Shown here piece by piece: positions 1-12,749 of a stretch of DNA of 64,000 bases (within the stretch, counting starts at the first letter, position 1; every line of letters begins with the position of its first letter). A program made the position numbers and the translations under genes. The DNA lies in NCBI GenBank assembly GCA_032622095.1, contig CP136064.1:187470209-187534208 (forward strand). Reading direction: 5' to 3'. Origin of the DNA: Siphonodentalium dalli (Eukaryota > Mollusca > Scaphopoda > Gadilida > Siphonodentaliidae). The notes beneath the pieces were generated by a model. It did not search any database, was not told the origin of the DNA, and saw only the letters and a program-made list of their open reading frames with translations.

Positions 1-1744
1 CTTGTCATATACATATATACTGCACAGTGCTGCACAGTGTCGCATGCCCCATGTCCACCCACTCTGTAATGGGAATATTATGACCACAAATGTGATCACA
101 CCCAAAATTCAGGGTTTTTCATCATAATTTAATTTGTAAAATCCGACTCGCGTGCATAACGCACATGATAGAAAGGCATATGTATAAGTTTTGAAAACTA
201 GTTACGTATATCGACCATACGCCTTAAGAAATTGATCTAATTTTGAACAGTACAATGTTTAATTGGATTTGAATTAGACCCCCCTCAACTTAGAAAACAA
301 ATAGAAACCTTCTTAAATCCATTTAAAAACATTGTAGAAGACAAGTTGTAAATTATTTAACACTATTAAAATAATTAATGGCGAATTTAACCATTAAAAT
401 CATACTCAGATGAAATGGTTGCAATTTGGACGATTTTGCATAAAAAAAAAAATTTAAATGGTAAAACAATTTAAAAAAAATGGAAATTCTTCAATTTTTT
501 TTAGTGAGATTAGTTATTTAACATTATTAACACATTTACTATTCAACTTAATCACCAAAATCATACTAAAATGAAATGGTTACAAATTGAATACAAAATT
601 GAAAATTTGGGCTAAAAACGTAGAAAAATTCCCAAAAAATCGCAAAAACCAAAGAAGGCTACAAATTTGTTCTTGCTATCATAATTTTTCTTCATTACCA
701 TACCTAAAACATTAAAAATAACATGGTCGCAGCTTGTCTGTCAATATGAGCAACACTACCTCCCGATCTCCTGGACTAAAACGATGAGCTAACAAAATCT
801 CGCAAATTTCACAAAGATAAACTGTTGATTATTGTAGATTGCTTACGGGCAAACCGTTACCTGTGAGTTATTCACAATATATTGAATCACGGCAAGCCAA
901 AGTTACAAAAGAATTAACCAATCATAAGTTGAGATGTTGATCGCTTATCAGAGCTATCCAATCGGTACACGGATTGCTAAGTTGATGACCACTTGCAGTG
1001 AAGGATCCAGGGATTTTGTGGGGACACCTGTTTTTGGGCAATGATATACCAAAGACCTGAGCGAGGGAGGTCGGGATGGGTATCCCCCTGCTGATGATGG
1101 GGGGGGGGGTCTGGGGGTTTCCCACCCTGGAAAAGTTTTTGAAAATCTAATGCATTGAGAGCTAATCTAGGGCTCTCGGAGTCGGTATTTTGAATTTTAC
1201 TGAGAGGTCAATTTGATCAATTTTCTCAAGCATAACTTTGGAAATTTTTATATATGTATGGATTGGAAATGCTTATAAGTTATTGTCAGATATCTTTTGG
1301 TTCAATGGATTATGCTTATCCTGCTTGAAATGAGACCGTTATCACTCTATTTCATATAGTAGGCTATTTTCTAAAATTCAACTGAGAAACACATACATAA
1401 ATAATACACTAGTAGTACAGAAATAATGTCTATTAAGTTAGTAATAACACTGTTGATTATTCACTTGGTATTATGAGATCCCACCTGATAACCAGGTTCA
1501 TTTGATCAAATTATCACTGTTCCTGTACTGCATTGTGTAATTTCACTTGAATTTGATTGAAATACTGAAGTCTGAATGATAACAAACCTGAACTCAAACT
1601 ATTTGAAATTTTCACAGATGAAAGCTAGGTAAAGCCAAACATACTTTACAATATGATTCCAACTGTTAAACTTAAATCATTTTGTAAACTTAAATGTCGT
1701 ATGTCAATATATATAAATATATATATATCTTGTTATGATATGAA
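1..1744. other. AT-rich intergenic DNA, no gene seen
   Basis: No reading frame in this stretch resembles a protein I know. A short diverged direct repeat about 165 bp apart is visible near 371-432 and 539-592; both copies contain variants of AAAATCATACT followed by GAAATGGTT. A homopolymer G run lies near 1,100. The AT-rich background and frequent stops fit intergenic or intronic DNA. Confidence 0.6.
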
Positions 1745-2435
1745 TTGGGTCATGAATTAAAAAAAATAAAACAAATTTTGGTCAAATATTTTTTTTGGGC
1801 ACCTGGAGTTTGGGCGCCCAAACCGGTAGACCGGACAATGTGTAATTCAAATAAGTATGCCTTTTACAGAATTATAAAACACGACTTCACCAAAGAGAAA
1901 TTCCTCTCTTTCGTGAAAAACGACACCGTCCAAATACTTCTGAAATTTCGTACCCGCAACCACCACTTACCAATCGAATCTGGTTCACGGATTAACTCAG
2001 ATTATTCCGATAGACTATATACTCTATGCGGTACAAATATAGGGGACGAATTCCACGTAATATTGCAATGCCCGTGTTTAAAAGACCTGCGAGTCAAATA
2101 CATATACAAATATTATTATTGTCGACCAATTACCATCAAATTAAGTGAACTTTTTAACTGTAAACGACATAAAACCTTGAAAAACCTATCTCTTTTCATT
2201 AGACGGGTCCTGATTTTATTCAAAAACTCCTGAGGCATACTATATACGTAATACATTAAAATCCGACGTTTGCACAACCATGGGCTGTTCTCAATCAACT
2301 GTATTATTATAATATGTGTAATTTTCAACGCGCACCACTTTTGTAATTTGCACAGAAATTATATGCACTGTATTCCACCGAGCTCTATTGTGTCATATTT
2401 GACGATTTGAGTGAATAAATAATTGAATTGGTATG
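1745..2435 (+). mobile_element. 3' end of a non-LTR retrotransposon (LINE)
   Basis: An open frame ends at 2,233 and reads like the C-terminal tail of a LINE reverse transcriptase. It has an LLKFRTRNHHLPIESG stretch, then a zinc-knuckle-like pattern (LCGT, then IGDEFHVILQCPCL), then KYYYCRPITIKLSELFN; this order is common at the end of CR1/L2-type ORF2 proteins in marine invertebrates. The polymerase core is absent, so the copy is 5' truncated, and homology probably starts near 1,830. After the stop comes a 3' UTR-like stretch containing GAGCTCTATTGTGTC and ending in GAATAAATAATTGAATTG, which resembles short-repeat LINE tails. The frame is nearly intact, so the copy is moderately young. Clade assignment is uncertain. 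Confidence 0.75.
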
Positions 2436-2599
2436 AAAAACGGCCTGGATGTGTCCCTGACTTGTCTGCGCAAAGTTAACTAATAAACTGTTCATTTGTA
2501 GAGTGTGTTTGTAAGTACAAGTCAGTGTAATATCGAGTACTACAACCAATTTGGTAGCATTGTTTTCACAAATTACAACCATTCAGTTTGTGAAAACAA

Positions 2600-2890
2600 G
2601 ATATTATTTTGATGGTATAATATTATATATTTTGTGCCCATCCTATGATTTAAAACTGATCCGCTACTCTTATCATAACACATCGAGGCAGGAATGTGGC
2701 TCCATTTTATCATTGGGTGTCCATCACAGTATCGAAGCAGGGATGTGCTAAGGCTCTCAGTTATAGGAGGGGTGGTCATTTTATAATTTCAAACTGCTCC
2801 GATATCTTATAACATACGAGATAGGGACGTGGCTATATGGGCTCCGCTTGGTGATGGGGTGTCCATCCTATAATTTAAATATGCACCCTT
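2600..2890. repeat. Diverged tandem repeat, about 160-180 bp unit
   Basis: Two or more diverged units share the phrases GTGTCCATC, CATCCTATAATTTAAA (or ATGATTTAAA) and GGGACGTGGCT (or GGAATGTGGCT). Short open frames across it on both strands are by-products of the repeat. Confidence 0.5.
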
Positions 2891-2969
2891 TGAATAATAA
2901 AAAAATGCCTATAAATTCCACATAGCGATGGAATCGTATATCAAAAGGCGATTATTTTTCTAAGCTGTT

Positions 2970-3275
2970 AACAAAAGTTAGTCAATATGACTAACATATG
3001 TTAGTCAAACGTTTTCCCCCAGGACGACTAACTTAGTTCAGCCAACATGACTGAGGCATAATATTAGTCAAAATTACTAGGTTGATGTTAGTCATAGCGA
3101 CTAAGAAATGGGGATTCAAAACGACTAATTAGTCAAAATGGCAGAGGATTTAGTCATAACTTTTCTTAGTCATTGGGAAGACGAAAATGTAAGTTGCGGA
3201 ATTAATGTGCAAATAATTCAATACTTGACCAAAGTTACTAAAATTGTTTGTGACTAACACTAAGTTAGTCATATT
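2970..3275. repeat. Cluster of TTAGTCA / TGACTAA heptamers
   Basis: Within about 300 bp the heptamer TTAGTCA occurs roughly ten times counting both orientations, plus CGACTAA variants near 3,024, 3,098 and 3,121. The spacing is irregular. The motif resembles an AP-1/TRE core (TGACTAA) in form, but it may equally be a decayed short tandem repeat. Confidence 0.5.
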
Positions 3276-3739
3276 AAGTAAAAATGTCCAACCCAAGGGG
3301 GCGGTTGGACAACTTAATGTTACAGCTGGAAAATCAGAAGCCAACCGGGGTAAAGAATTACATTTCACAGAAATAGACGTTTCTGATTGAGGGTGGGGGA
3401 ATACAGTTGGATATCGACGTTGCTAAATCGATATCCTCATCTGAAGAATACGCCATGGTAAATGGATAGTTCAAAACAGCTAAATGCAGTATATATATAC
3501 CCGGCTTAGAAATAAATCGGACAAACTTCACTCACCGTTAACATTCTTGGAGATATCGTTGATTATGGTAAGTACATGTACCATGCTAATGTTGGCTATA
3601 ATCCGCAAGTATCAATCACTATTTATACCAATCACCAACGTATGTGAGAGACGTTGTGACTCATAAGATTTGGCGGCGACTCGCCCCTTCCTATTCTGAA
3701 CAGCTGTAATATGCCAGGCATCGTGTTCCCAGCACCACT

Positions 3740-4450
3740 ATCGCCATGTCCCTGTTTTTGAGATTTCCATTGATAAAACATTTTCATAAGGGCGCTATGT
3801 CCCTGAGAATCGCAGATGGTTATATGGTCCGGTTTAAGGGTGTGAAAATCGACAATTTATGTTTGACACCCTATATAGACCTTCCAGACAAGTTCCTTAA
3901 CGTTGTAACTTTCAATAAATTGGGTAATTTTAGTAGTTACAAGGAACACATACTGCTGCCTCACATCCAAGCTGACACCCCCTAAGGTTTGACAATTTCT
4001 AAATATAGGCCATTTCAATCCAAACTTTTGACCAAAGGAGGTAAATAGGCAAATGTTGGTCTAAAACAAACACATACCCTCTAATAAATTGTTGGAATAA
4101 CAAAATAAGAGAACAAGTTCAACCTATTGTTGTTGTAAAATTTCCAATTCATGTTGTTTCAGGTATCAAATTTCCAACTGTTGAACACGTTGACAAAATT
4201 TGGGGGGGGGGCGAGAAACATAACCCAACCCCCTTGTCGCGACGTCCCTGTGGGTTGCACTTGATATTTCCAGCTGACAAAACATTTAAACAAGGGGTAG
4301 AATCCACCCCTTGTCGTCACGTCCCTTCGTATCATAGATGGGTATATATTATCCGGGTTAAGGGTGCGAAAACTGAAAAATTATGTTGGACACACAATAT
4401 GAAGACATTCTGAACACGTTCCTTAACGTTATAACTTTCAATTAACTTTC
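3740..4450 (+). repeat. Two diverged copies of a roughly 200-bp repeat
   Basis: The stretch near 3,745-3,925 recurs in diverged form near 4,243-4,450. Shared phrases are GTCCCT..., TTAAGGGTG(T/C)GAAAA and TTCCTTAACGTT(G/A)TAACTTTCAAT. A 79-codon frame at 3,746-3,985 lies on the first copy and has no recognisable domain, so I do not treat it as a gene. Confidence 0.5.
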
Positions 4451-4849
4451 ATAGTACTCGAACATTCTTTGTGATTGGGAGATGTTTGTAAATACAAAGA
4501 ACACGTACTATTTGTGATTTATTTTTGTAATCGTAGGTTCATAGTATTAACGGAATGATAAATTGTTATTTCTTACAAACAATTGTAGATTCTTACAAAG
4601 AAAACGCTTCATAGTATTGACCCCGGTGTGTACTTGGCTTATTGATTCGCGCTCGCGCATACCGACGGCAAGCTATACAATGAAATAAAGAAAGTTATAC
4701 AGAGAAAATAACGAAATCGTATTCCACTGTGGCTTCTATAAGAGATAAATACGATGATCTACGTTCCGGTTAATGTGCCGCTATGTACGGTATAGGGCTA
4801 TAGGCAAACATAATAAATATGTATGTAGCTATAGCGTTGAATTTGTCAT

Positions 4850-5550
4850 TGTCACATGGTGATACCCAAACAGCTACAAGGAACTTCAAAATGTAAGGGA
4901 ATATGAAAGAATCTTATTTGTTCATGTATATGAAACAGGTGGGACATCACAAAACATATCCCATGATACAATTGGTCAAGTTGATATGATATGGCGGTCG
5001 TAACTATTACGGACATAAAAGTGTGCTTAAAGATACGGGCGGTGTTGGTGGTGGGTATGCTGTTAAAATATTTACCTCCGTCAAAAGCCGCCATAAACAG
5101 AAATAATAGTAAAATATGTACAGACTTTGTTCTTATACCAATCAGAAATATGGCATAAACAGTAAGTTATTGTCAATGTGTTTCCTTTGTTATGTAAACA
5201 AAAGCAAAAAACGTTACAGAACCTGGCCTTTGTTTTGATCCGAATACGGTATACATAAAGAGCGTTATTTGTTACTGTTTTCCTGATATGGAAATAATAA
5301 AGAGCGTTTATATCATCTGTGTGTGATTAACCAATAGAATTGCGCTGTGTTATAAGTAAACAAAATCAGAACTTCTGTAACACGATCAGGTTCTTGTTTG
5401 CGTACACCACCGTACGTCTAAATTGACAATATACTATTTACGCGCTGATATGTTTAGCATATGAACAAAACTATATATATTTTAATATTCCTTCTGTTGA
5501 TGGCGATTTGAACAAATATGAATATTTCTGCAAAGAACGCCGCCCGTGGG
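4850..5550 (+). mobile_element. LINE 3' fragment, copy A
   Basis: This segment matches 8,455-9,063 over the end of the coding region and the 3' UTR. Both contain AAAGATACGGGCGG, TCCTGATATGGAAATAATAA, ACCAATAGAATTGCGCTGTG and TGAATATTTCTGCAA, and both stop at CGCCCGTG. The 5' part (about 4,900-5,100) is the decayed counterpart of the LINE C-terminal region in copy B. The copy is heavily truncated and cannot be functional. Homology ends sharply near 5,550. Confidence 0.8.
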
Positions 5551-6355
5551 ATTAAAGGTACTCAATCCTATTAAACACCCCTAAATTACCATTTCTTTGG
5601 ATTGGGGGGTAAAAAATATTTGATTCGAGTCGAAGAACCTACCCATCAAAGCTCAGAGTGATCAGATATGGATTTTTGAAGTTTGTTATTTCAATTGTTT
5701 GTGGCCCAGAAAGAAACACGCCGTCAAAAGGATGGTATCTGTCAAAATTGCGGACGAAGATGGATAACTCTAAAAACAAGTGGTAATACGGCCAAATTTC
5801 GTGAATACTCAAGTGATAATACGGCCACATTTCGTTGAACAAAATGTTGATAAATACCACTTTTGGGAAATTTGATACCATAGTTGACAGTGTTTAGCAT
5901 TATTTTGTTGCAATTAATCGATTATGTTAACAAAAGCGTATTTTGAAGAAATGTTGTTGTTGTATCTTGATGATATGAAGATCCTCTGATCGGATTTAGT
6001 ACCTTTAACAAATCAAAATGGAACACGCACTCCTGATATCGACAAACCCTAAGCACACTCGTGTTGTTCTGTGTATATTCTATAGGGACATACTTCAGAG
6101 TGTGATTAAGATAGTCTTATGACAGACGAAACACGGAGAAACACTTTTTAGAAACATTTAATCCCCCATGCAGTGTATGATGTTCGATGATTGCGTATAT
6201 ATGGTTCTATTCTTTGCCCGAAGTCAGTTTATACGAAGAACATACCATGCGGCCGACGTCCTAGCAAACTGGCATGACGTCACGTTAACCAGCAGTGAAT
6301 AGTTTAAATATTCTACAAAGCCTATAGTTGAAACATGAAATATTTGGATATTCAC

Positions 6356-6607
6356 CTTTGTAACTAATCATCCCGTCGCCATCTAGATCAGCTTCCAGTA
6401 TCATTTCGTTGAGTTCCTCGTCGGTCAGGTCCTCTCCGATACTCTTCATGACTTGCCGCAGTTCGTCCGAAGCTATCTCCCCGTCTCCGTTTTTATCAAA
6501 CACTTTAAATGCTTCTCGAATAGACTCCTCATCGTCATCCGAATCATCTTCAGGTCTCTGTTTACACATCATCACTAAAAACTCATCAAAGTCGATCTCT
6601 CCGTTCC
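6356..6607 (-). CDS. Calmodulin-like protein, exon with EF-hand 2 (end), EF-hands 3 and 4
   Basis: This 252-bp exon reads on the - strand. It finishes the second EF-hand ([12 protein letters not shown], whose first residues come from the upstream exon), then encodes a linker ([15 protein letters not shown]) more acidic than in calmodulin, EF-hand 3 ([12 protein letters not shown]) and EF-hand 4 ([11 protein letters not shown] plus a split codon). Calcium-ligand positions 1, 3, 5 and 12 look canonical in each loop; the last ligand of loop 4 depends on the unseen next exon. The acceptor is TTTAAG|GG and the donor AAAG|GTGAAT, both phase 1, matching the upstream exon. The protein is a predicted calcium sensor in the cytosol or nucleus. 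It is close to calmodulin but differs enough (linker, [13 protein letters not shown]) to be called calmodulin-like. The final exon, expected to encode about eight residues such as EFVxMM, was not found to the left. Confidence 0.9.
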
Positions 6608-6950
6608 CTTAAATCAGAACAGGGTGTGTACTATACGTGCACATAATAATATGCGGTAATCCCCCCATAGCACTGATAATGTCATGATAATTATGGCAAA
6701 TTATATACGACTGAAACAATGACAAACAACAATAACCCAAATCATCGTCGTTACGTTTTCGAGAATTTTACAGTTTCGTAAACAGAAAATGATGTTCCCA
6801 AACGAGAAAAGGTATAGACTCCAAACACCTGAAATTATGTCGTCCAAAATGGCGGCTATATTTCAGCGTACTAAAACTGAAACGATTATTCTATTCGCCA
6901 CAATTAACACGTTCTTTACTAAATTCTCATTGATGAGTAGTCCCCTTAGG

Positions 6951-7008
6951 AAAAATGTTCTTATAACACGTTCAACAAACCGTGTTGAAAATAATATCTG
7001 AACATTTC
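6951..7008. repeat. Fold-back repeat sharing ends with 15,747-15,812
   Basis: GGAAAAATGTTC on the left pairs imperfectly with GAACATTTCCC on the right, around a centre containing GTTCAACAAACCGTGTTGAA. The hairpin at 15,747-15,812 has the same end pattern (GGAAATGTTC, ATAATATCTGAACATTTCC), so the two are probably copies of one small fold-back element. This copy lies in the calmodulin-like intron region. Confidence 0.55.
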
Positions 7009-7213
7009 CCACCAATGGATAGGATTACTTGGCACTTGTATTATGTTTTCATCTGTATGTCGTTCGCTCGTATTTCACGAACCTCATTTATATGAATAAT
7101 AGACAATTCCAGAGTGTACTGTTATCACTGTCCGGAGAATCCATTTATCAAGGAAGGGTTTAACCTACTTGCAAACATGCAAAATATTCTGGTATGTAGA
7201 AACACGTACTCAC

Positions 7214-7357
7214 CATCAGCGTCCACCTCATTGATCATGTCCCTGATTTCTTGGTCGCACGGATCTTGCCCCAGAGACCGCATGACCGTACCCAGCTCAT
7301 CGCAGGTAATCGTACCATCCCCGTCCTTGTCAAATAGTTTGAACGCCTCTCTATACT
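7214..7357 (-). CDS. Calmodulin-like protein, exon with EF-hand 1 and start of EF-hand 2
   Basis: This 144-bp - strand exon encodes [20 protein letters not shown] and then [20 protein letters not shown] through the start of the second calcium loop (MINEVDADG). EF-hand 1 has the full ligand set ([12 protein letters not shown]), and [12 protein letters not shown] is very close to calmodulin. The acceptor is TCCACAG|AG and the donor GATG|GTGAGT; the phase-1 junctions join cleanly to the exons at 14,990-15,023 and 6,356-6,607. A 144-bp exon at this place is a conserved feature of animal calmodulin-family genes. A + strand frame over the same bases is only its antisense shadow. Confidence 0.92.
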
Positions 7358-7679
7358 CTGTGGATGAAAGGGTTAATCTCAGTGAAATTGACGTGTATTC
7401 GTTCTTCTACATGACATGCATGGCTGTTACTTTTCTATATGAACGCCTTGCATATGCGAATGTAACAAACATGTATTCATTCTTAAATAAACCACAGAAA
7501 GCTAAATTGTAATATAACGGATTACTAGTACGCTAAATAAAATTATTAAATATACGAATAATTTCCGCTGAAAGTATCGTAGAACAGATAGACTCTAAAT
7601 GAATTATAAAAGATGATGCCCCAGCCACGACAACTTATATACGAAATTAATCGACATCGAAAAAAGTGAGTGCCACTAA

Positions 7680-9063
7680 ATTAGGGGAAAAAGAAACGGT
7701 CAATTCGAAAAATATAAACACATTGAATGAATTAATCGAGGACAGTGAAACGTTCGTGAATGGAATCAATGATTTAGAAGATGATTTCTCCCATATACCA
7801 CGAGAAACGAGAAAACCAGCTTTGCTTTACAAGAAGATCTGAAATTAAATATCTATGAACCGAATGCAAGGATAACTTCCTTTCGTATACCAAATACAGA
7901 TCGATTAATATCCTGGATAAAGGTTATTGTATACACAGTAGATTGGGAGATAGCAATCAATATTCGGTGATCCGGATTGACAAAATTAGAGATGATGACC
8001 CAGTTTATGCTCTATGCATCCAAATTAATAAAGAGTAAAGAGTAAAGTTGGAGAAGAAAAGTTCTGAGCAAATCAATGAAGCAAACAATATCACATTGCG
8101 TATATACCCAATAAATACGGCACTGAAAGACATGAAGATAGCTAAAGCCAGTTGTCCCGATGATATCAGTCCAAGAGTGTTGAAGGAATGTTCAGATATA
8201 TCGCCAACCCCTTGAAATATCTCTTCAATAAATACATTGCAGACTCGTATTTTTCCAGTTGAACGAAAGCCATATCTAAGAAAGTTGAATCTTCCGACCC
8301 AACAAAATATCGCCCAGTAGCACTGCTTAGTTGTATTTCAAAAGTATTCGAGAAGTGTCTCTTTAATAATATTTCGTCACATTTAAAGGATAGCAATCTT
8401 ATAACCAACATACACTAAGGATTTGTGCGAAATTCACCTGAGATCAAATCCTGAATGTGCATGTGGAACAGAAGAAACGGCATCACATTTTCTATTCAAT
8501 TGTCCGATATACCGGAAACAATGAAACGAATACTTCACTGGAACATTTATAAATTTGACTCCCGAGTCTGCACTGAAAGGAGCTACCACAAAAAGCTTAA
8601 AGATACGGGCGGCGTTGGCAGTGGGTATGATGTTAAAATATTCAGCTCCGTCAAAAACCGCATTAAACAGAAAGAATAGTAAAATATAGACAGACTTTGT
8701 TTTCCTTTGATATGTAAACAAAGGCAAAAAACGTTACAAAACCTAGCTTTTGTTTAGATCCGGATTGGTAAACATAAAGAGCGATATTTGGTACTGTTCC
8801 TGATATGGAAATAATAAAGAGCGTTTATACCATTTGTATGTGATTAACCAATAGAATTGCGCTGTGTCATGTAAACAGAAGCAAAACTCCTGTAACACGA
8901 TAAGGTTCTTGTTTACGTACACCATCGTACGTCTTGGTGGCAATATTCTCTTTACTCGCTGATTATGTTTGGCATATGAACAAAACTATATATATTTTAA
9001 TATTCCTTCTGTTGGTGGCGATTTGAACAAATATGAATATTTCTGCAACGAACGTCGCCCGTG
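7680..9063 (+). mobile_element. Decayed LINE, copy B: RT fingers, C-terminus and 3' UTR
   Basis: Across shifting frames on the + strand the stretch reads LKDMKIAKASCPDDISPRVL near 8,125 and KYRPVALLSCISKVFEKCLF near 8,310, which are the finger motifs of a CR1/jockey-type reverse transcriptase. It then jumps near 8,420 to LRSNPECACGTEETASHFLF, the zinc-knuckle tail of such proteins. The catalytic palm is missing, so there is an internal deletion as well as several frameshifts. The 3' part (8,580-9,063) matches copy A at 4,990-5,550. Short open frames here on both strands are fragments or shadows of this element. Confidence 0.8.
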
Positions 9064-9639
9064 CCTTTAAGTGAAAACATATCTACCTTTAATATAGTTC
9101 AGTAATTTATAACTATGACAGCACGTCTTTCCAACTAAAATTATGAAGCAGCAACCATGAATGATATGACAAGCGACATCGAAGTACTAAGTGCATTAAT
9201 GACATATATTGCTCTCATTGTTCTCATACAATCCAAATTTACACATAGCATGATAAATTAACGTATAAATTATCTGCCTCTAAGAGGCACAGCTGAGTCA
9301 AATTGAGATATGGTCACTCGAGGAGACGGCAAATATAAGCCTTACAGTCTTACAGCCGAATCCACTTCCTCATCCTACACAAGGAACACATTATTACATG
9401 ATATTGTATTATACATGATGTGGCTTGAATGGTAAAATATTATTAAACCAAAAATATGTGGTGGATACTCTCCATTCAAAAGACATACTAGTACACGAAG
9501 AGAGCACATTATGTTCAAAAGTTCACAGTTTCCATGAAATGAGCCTCTCACTCTTAGATAATAAGCCCACAATTTGGTGTATTCCACACACTGAGTATCG
9601 CCAAATTAAGTTAATAAACAGACTTATAGAATCATAAAC

Positions 9640-12600
9640 AAGCCAGAGAATAATAAAACTTGTGCGAATTAGATTGCTATGCAAGAAAGACAGAGAGAGT
9701 TGAAAGATAAGTTTGATGAGCAATACCGGAATACGATGATAGAAGAAAACGGAAAATATGAATCGCTACGGAGTACATTGAATTTGACGAAAGAAGAGAA
9801 AGTCAGAAGTGATAATGTGATACGACTACAGAAAGAACAGATTAATAGCATATTTGGAGCTCTGTATATCAGTGCTCACTCAGTAGCATTACAACTGGGG
9901 AACATTGCAGATATGGCATGCGAAAAATCAACTTTTACCCAAACTACAGCTTCGAAAGCACTAAACATTAAGGACACTGATATTCGATATGGAATTCATG
10001 AGAAAAAAGAGACGTACCCGTGCAAACACTTTTCCAGAATGTATTACTAGCGAAAATAACATAATATTTTTAATGGAGCATACGGACCAAAAACAAACAT
10101 CACAGGATACTCCAATTAAATTGGAGGTGGTGACAATGAGCTATCTGAATCAACATCGGAAGAGGCGGGAACAAACTTGAAATCCTTTTAAACTAATTAC
10201 GGAAAACTAACAAGCCAAACATAAATGTGCATACACGGTACCGTCTTTCGAGAGAATTAAGAAAAACAAGTTCGATGATAATGTTTATTTATACATCTGA
10301 CAAAGCCAAGCAATATCACATGAATTTACAAATGTGGTATTTAATGAAACGATATCATCAAAATACCATGAACAAGAACCAGATGAAAATGCTTTATTTC
10401 TCTGTGAGAATATTAATAAATTAGACAATAATAAACCCATAATATGAATTCTGGAAGTTTTTCCAACAACGGAACAAGCAAAAGATTCAACCATCATCAT
10501 ACATTACGGACAAACAATGGATCGAAGGTTATAAATCACTTTTATTATCAAACCTTTCCGATGATAACAATAATGACCCAAAAATGGCTCATTTGTCAAC
10601 CATGTCAGAAGAGAAAAGCTCACAGGATGATAACACAAACTTGAATGCCCCTATAAATTGTGATGAAATTAAAAAAGCAATAACCAAACTGAAAATAAAT
10701 AAAAGTGGCGGTCCTGACATGATTCAACATAATATTATAAAACATAGTTCTGACACAGTGTCGCTAATTTTACCAAAGTTATTAAACAATTTAGAATGTG
10801 GATTATCTCCAACAAACTGGAAACTATCCCATTTAACATATATCTACAAACCAGGAGATCAAACAAAGTGTTATAATTATAGAGGAATAAGTATATCTGG
10901 CTGTATCGAAAAGTTATTTACGAATATATAACAGAAAAGATTTTGGGAGTTTTTGGAAAAACAAACTTTATCTCTGAATCAAATAGGATTTAGAGGACTG
11001 TATGACAACATGTTTGTCGTAAAAATAAACAAATATGTATAGAAAGAAGATCAACAACTGTACACAGGTTTTTTTGATTATTTGCGAAATAATTTGATAA
11101 TAGAAAATATGTACTCTTGTGCATATTACTCATGCCAGTTGGAGAATGGATATAGTGATCCATTCAAATCAGATCTAGGGTAAAGCAGGTTGGGAGTTTT
11201 AGTCCTATACTTTTATATGTATACATAGATGATATAAAAGTTTACATAAGCTAAAGTCGTCCTCAACCAGTTTCACTCCGCTAAGTTGAATTTAACCATC
11301 TTGCGTATGTTGTTGATTTAGTCCTTATTTCAGAGACACCACAGGGTCTATAATAATTATAGACCCTGTGGTGTCTCTGAAATAATGCCTTTATTCACTT
11401 CAAACATTCCGCATGGATTGGCGGTTAGCTGTTAACCCTATCATCTTTTCCGCCAATGAAATAATTTTTCACAAAAGTGGAAAATTGGTTTCTGCACCAT
11501 CAAACCTATCAGATTAAGCCAGAAAAGCATCAACACACTGCCATGTAAGTTGAAGGAACTCCCAAATTTATGATGTATGTCAGAAACTGGAAGCATTTAG
11601 TTAACTCGATGATACTCCCTATCCTCACATATGGATAGAAAATATGGACTTCTGATTTGATAATCAACTTGAACTCAATTGATAACCTATTCAAATCATG
11701 TGCTGACAAAACATATACCTCAATACTGAAAGATATATTTGGAGTTAACAGCCAATCAACAAAAAGTAGTGGAGCCACTACCGGTATGCATGAATATTGT
11801 TTATGGGTTGTTTAACTTCCACAAAAGTTGATGGATCTCAAAAGCAGAAATGATGAAACGAAACATCATAAACTTTCGATCTCAGCATTTAAAGAAGATA
11901 CGATCCTGAATGGTGCAAACCCTGATCTGTCATGGTCTAACAATATGGTGAGAATTGCTAACTTTGTAAAATTTTAATATATACTTTTGATGAAATACTA
12001 TTGAAAGAGGTATTGTGAATACTTATATCAAACATATATAATATAACATAATTAAAGTCTCAATGATGGAAAATTGCGATTTTATCGTAAAATTATTGTC
12101 ATAGGATCAAAATTCAAGTACTATCTGGAGTTTAATTTACCGAAGAATCTCAGAAAATAACTAACTGAACTCAGAATAAGTCCACACATACTGAATGTTG
12201 AAACTTTGAGATATATAAAACATAAGCCAAAAGATGCATCAGTAAGGTTTTGCTCTGGTTGGATAAAGTTGAAAATGAAACAGTTTCCTTTATAACTGTG
12301 AGCTCTATGATGATATAAGAAAAAGGTATAATATTTTTCAGATTATCAAAATATGAACAATGCAAAAACTGTTCTGAACCCATCAACCTTTACATGCACA
12401 TTGTACAAAGCAAGTATACAGCTTCATAAAAGATGCTATGCAAAAAAAGACAAGCCATACCAATATTCCCAGTCACTTAAGATAAAATGCGAATATCTCT
12501 GCCAAGAAAACAAATATCTTAGATTCAAATTTGCTAAATCAACTGGGTATAATTGGCCAACGAATCATGCGTTTAATAGCAATGATGCAAAATGATATGA
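9640..12600 (+). mobile_element. Decayed non-LTR retrotransposon with RT domain
   Basis: A second LINE type. At 10,584-10,931 an open frame reads ITKLKINKSGGPDMIQHNII and YNYRGISISGCIEKLFTNI, the RT finger region. Frames continue with QKRFWEFLEKQTLSLNQIGF (near 10,935), YYSCQLENGYSDPFKSDLG (near 11,125) and FSPILLYVYIDDI (near 11,195). The thumb-like SMILPILTYG lies near 11,605, and a C-terminal LRISPHILNVETLRYIKHK with VENETVSF lies near 12,170-12,300. Many stops and frameshifts make it inactive. A 123-codon coiled-coil-like frame at 9,679-10,050 (MQERQRELKDKFDEQYRN...) lies upstream in the same orientation and could be part of an ORF1 or endonuclease region, but I cannot assign it. It sits in the 7.6-kb calmodulin-like intron, antisense to that gene. 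Confidence 0.8.
11325..11385. repeat. Near-perfect 61-bp palindrome
   Basis: Arms of 30 bp (TTATTTCAGAGACACCACAG...) around a single central base; the middle is AGGGTCTATAATAATTATAG. It lies inside the decayed LINE, interrupting its palm region. It could fold into a cruciform or a perfect RNA hairpin. No mismatches are visible. Confidence 0.85.
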
Positions 12601-12749
12601 AAAGAGCCTCACTCACAATATAGTTGGATAGCAACAACATATTACATTTACATGTAGTTTCAATTGGTCTGGGCTCAAAGCACGCGCGTGTGGCTACTTG
12701 AGCATACACGAGGTGAAGAGTATGTTCCAAATCGAATGAGTTGTGTATG

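Noticed and set aside
2116-2328. - strand frame with EFLNKIRTRL that could mimic a last calmodulin-like exon
   Set aside because: The splice phase does not fit the phase-1 donor at 6,356, and the bases are explained by the LINE on the + strand.
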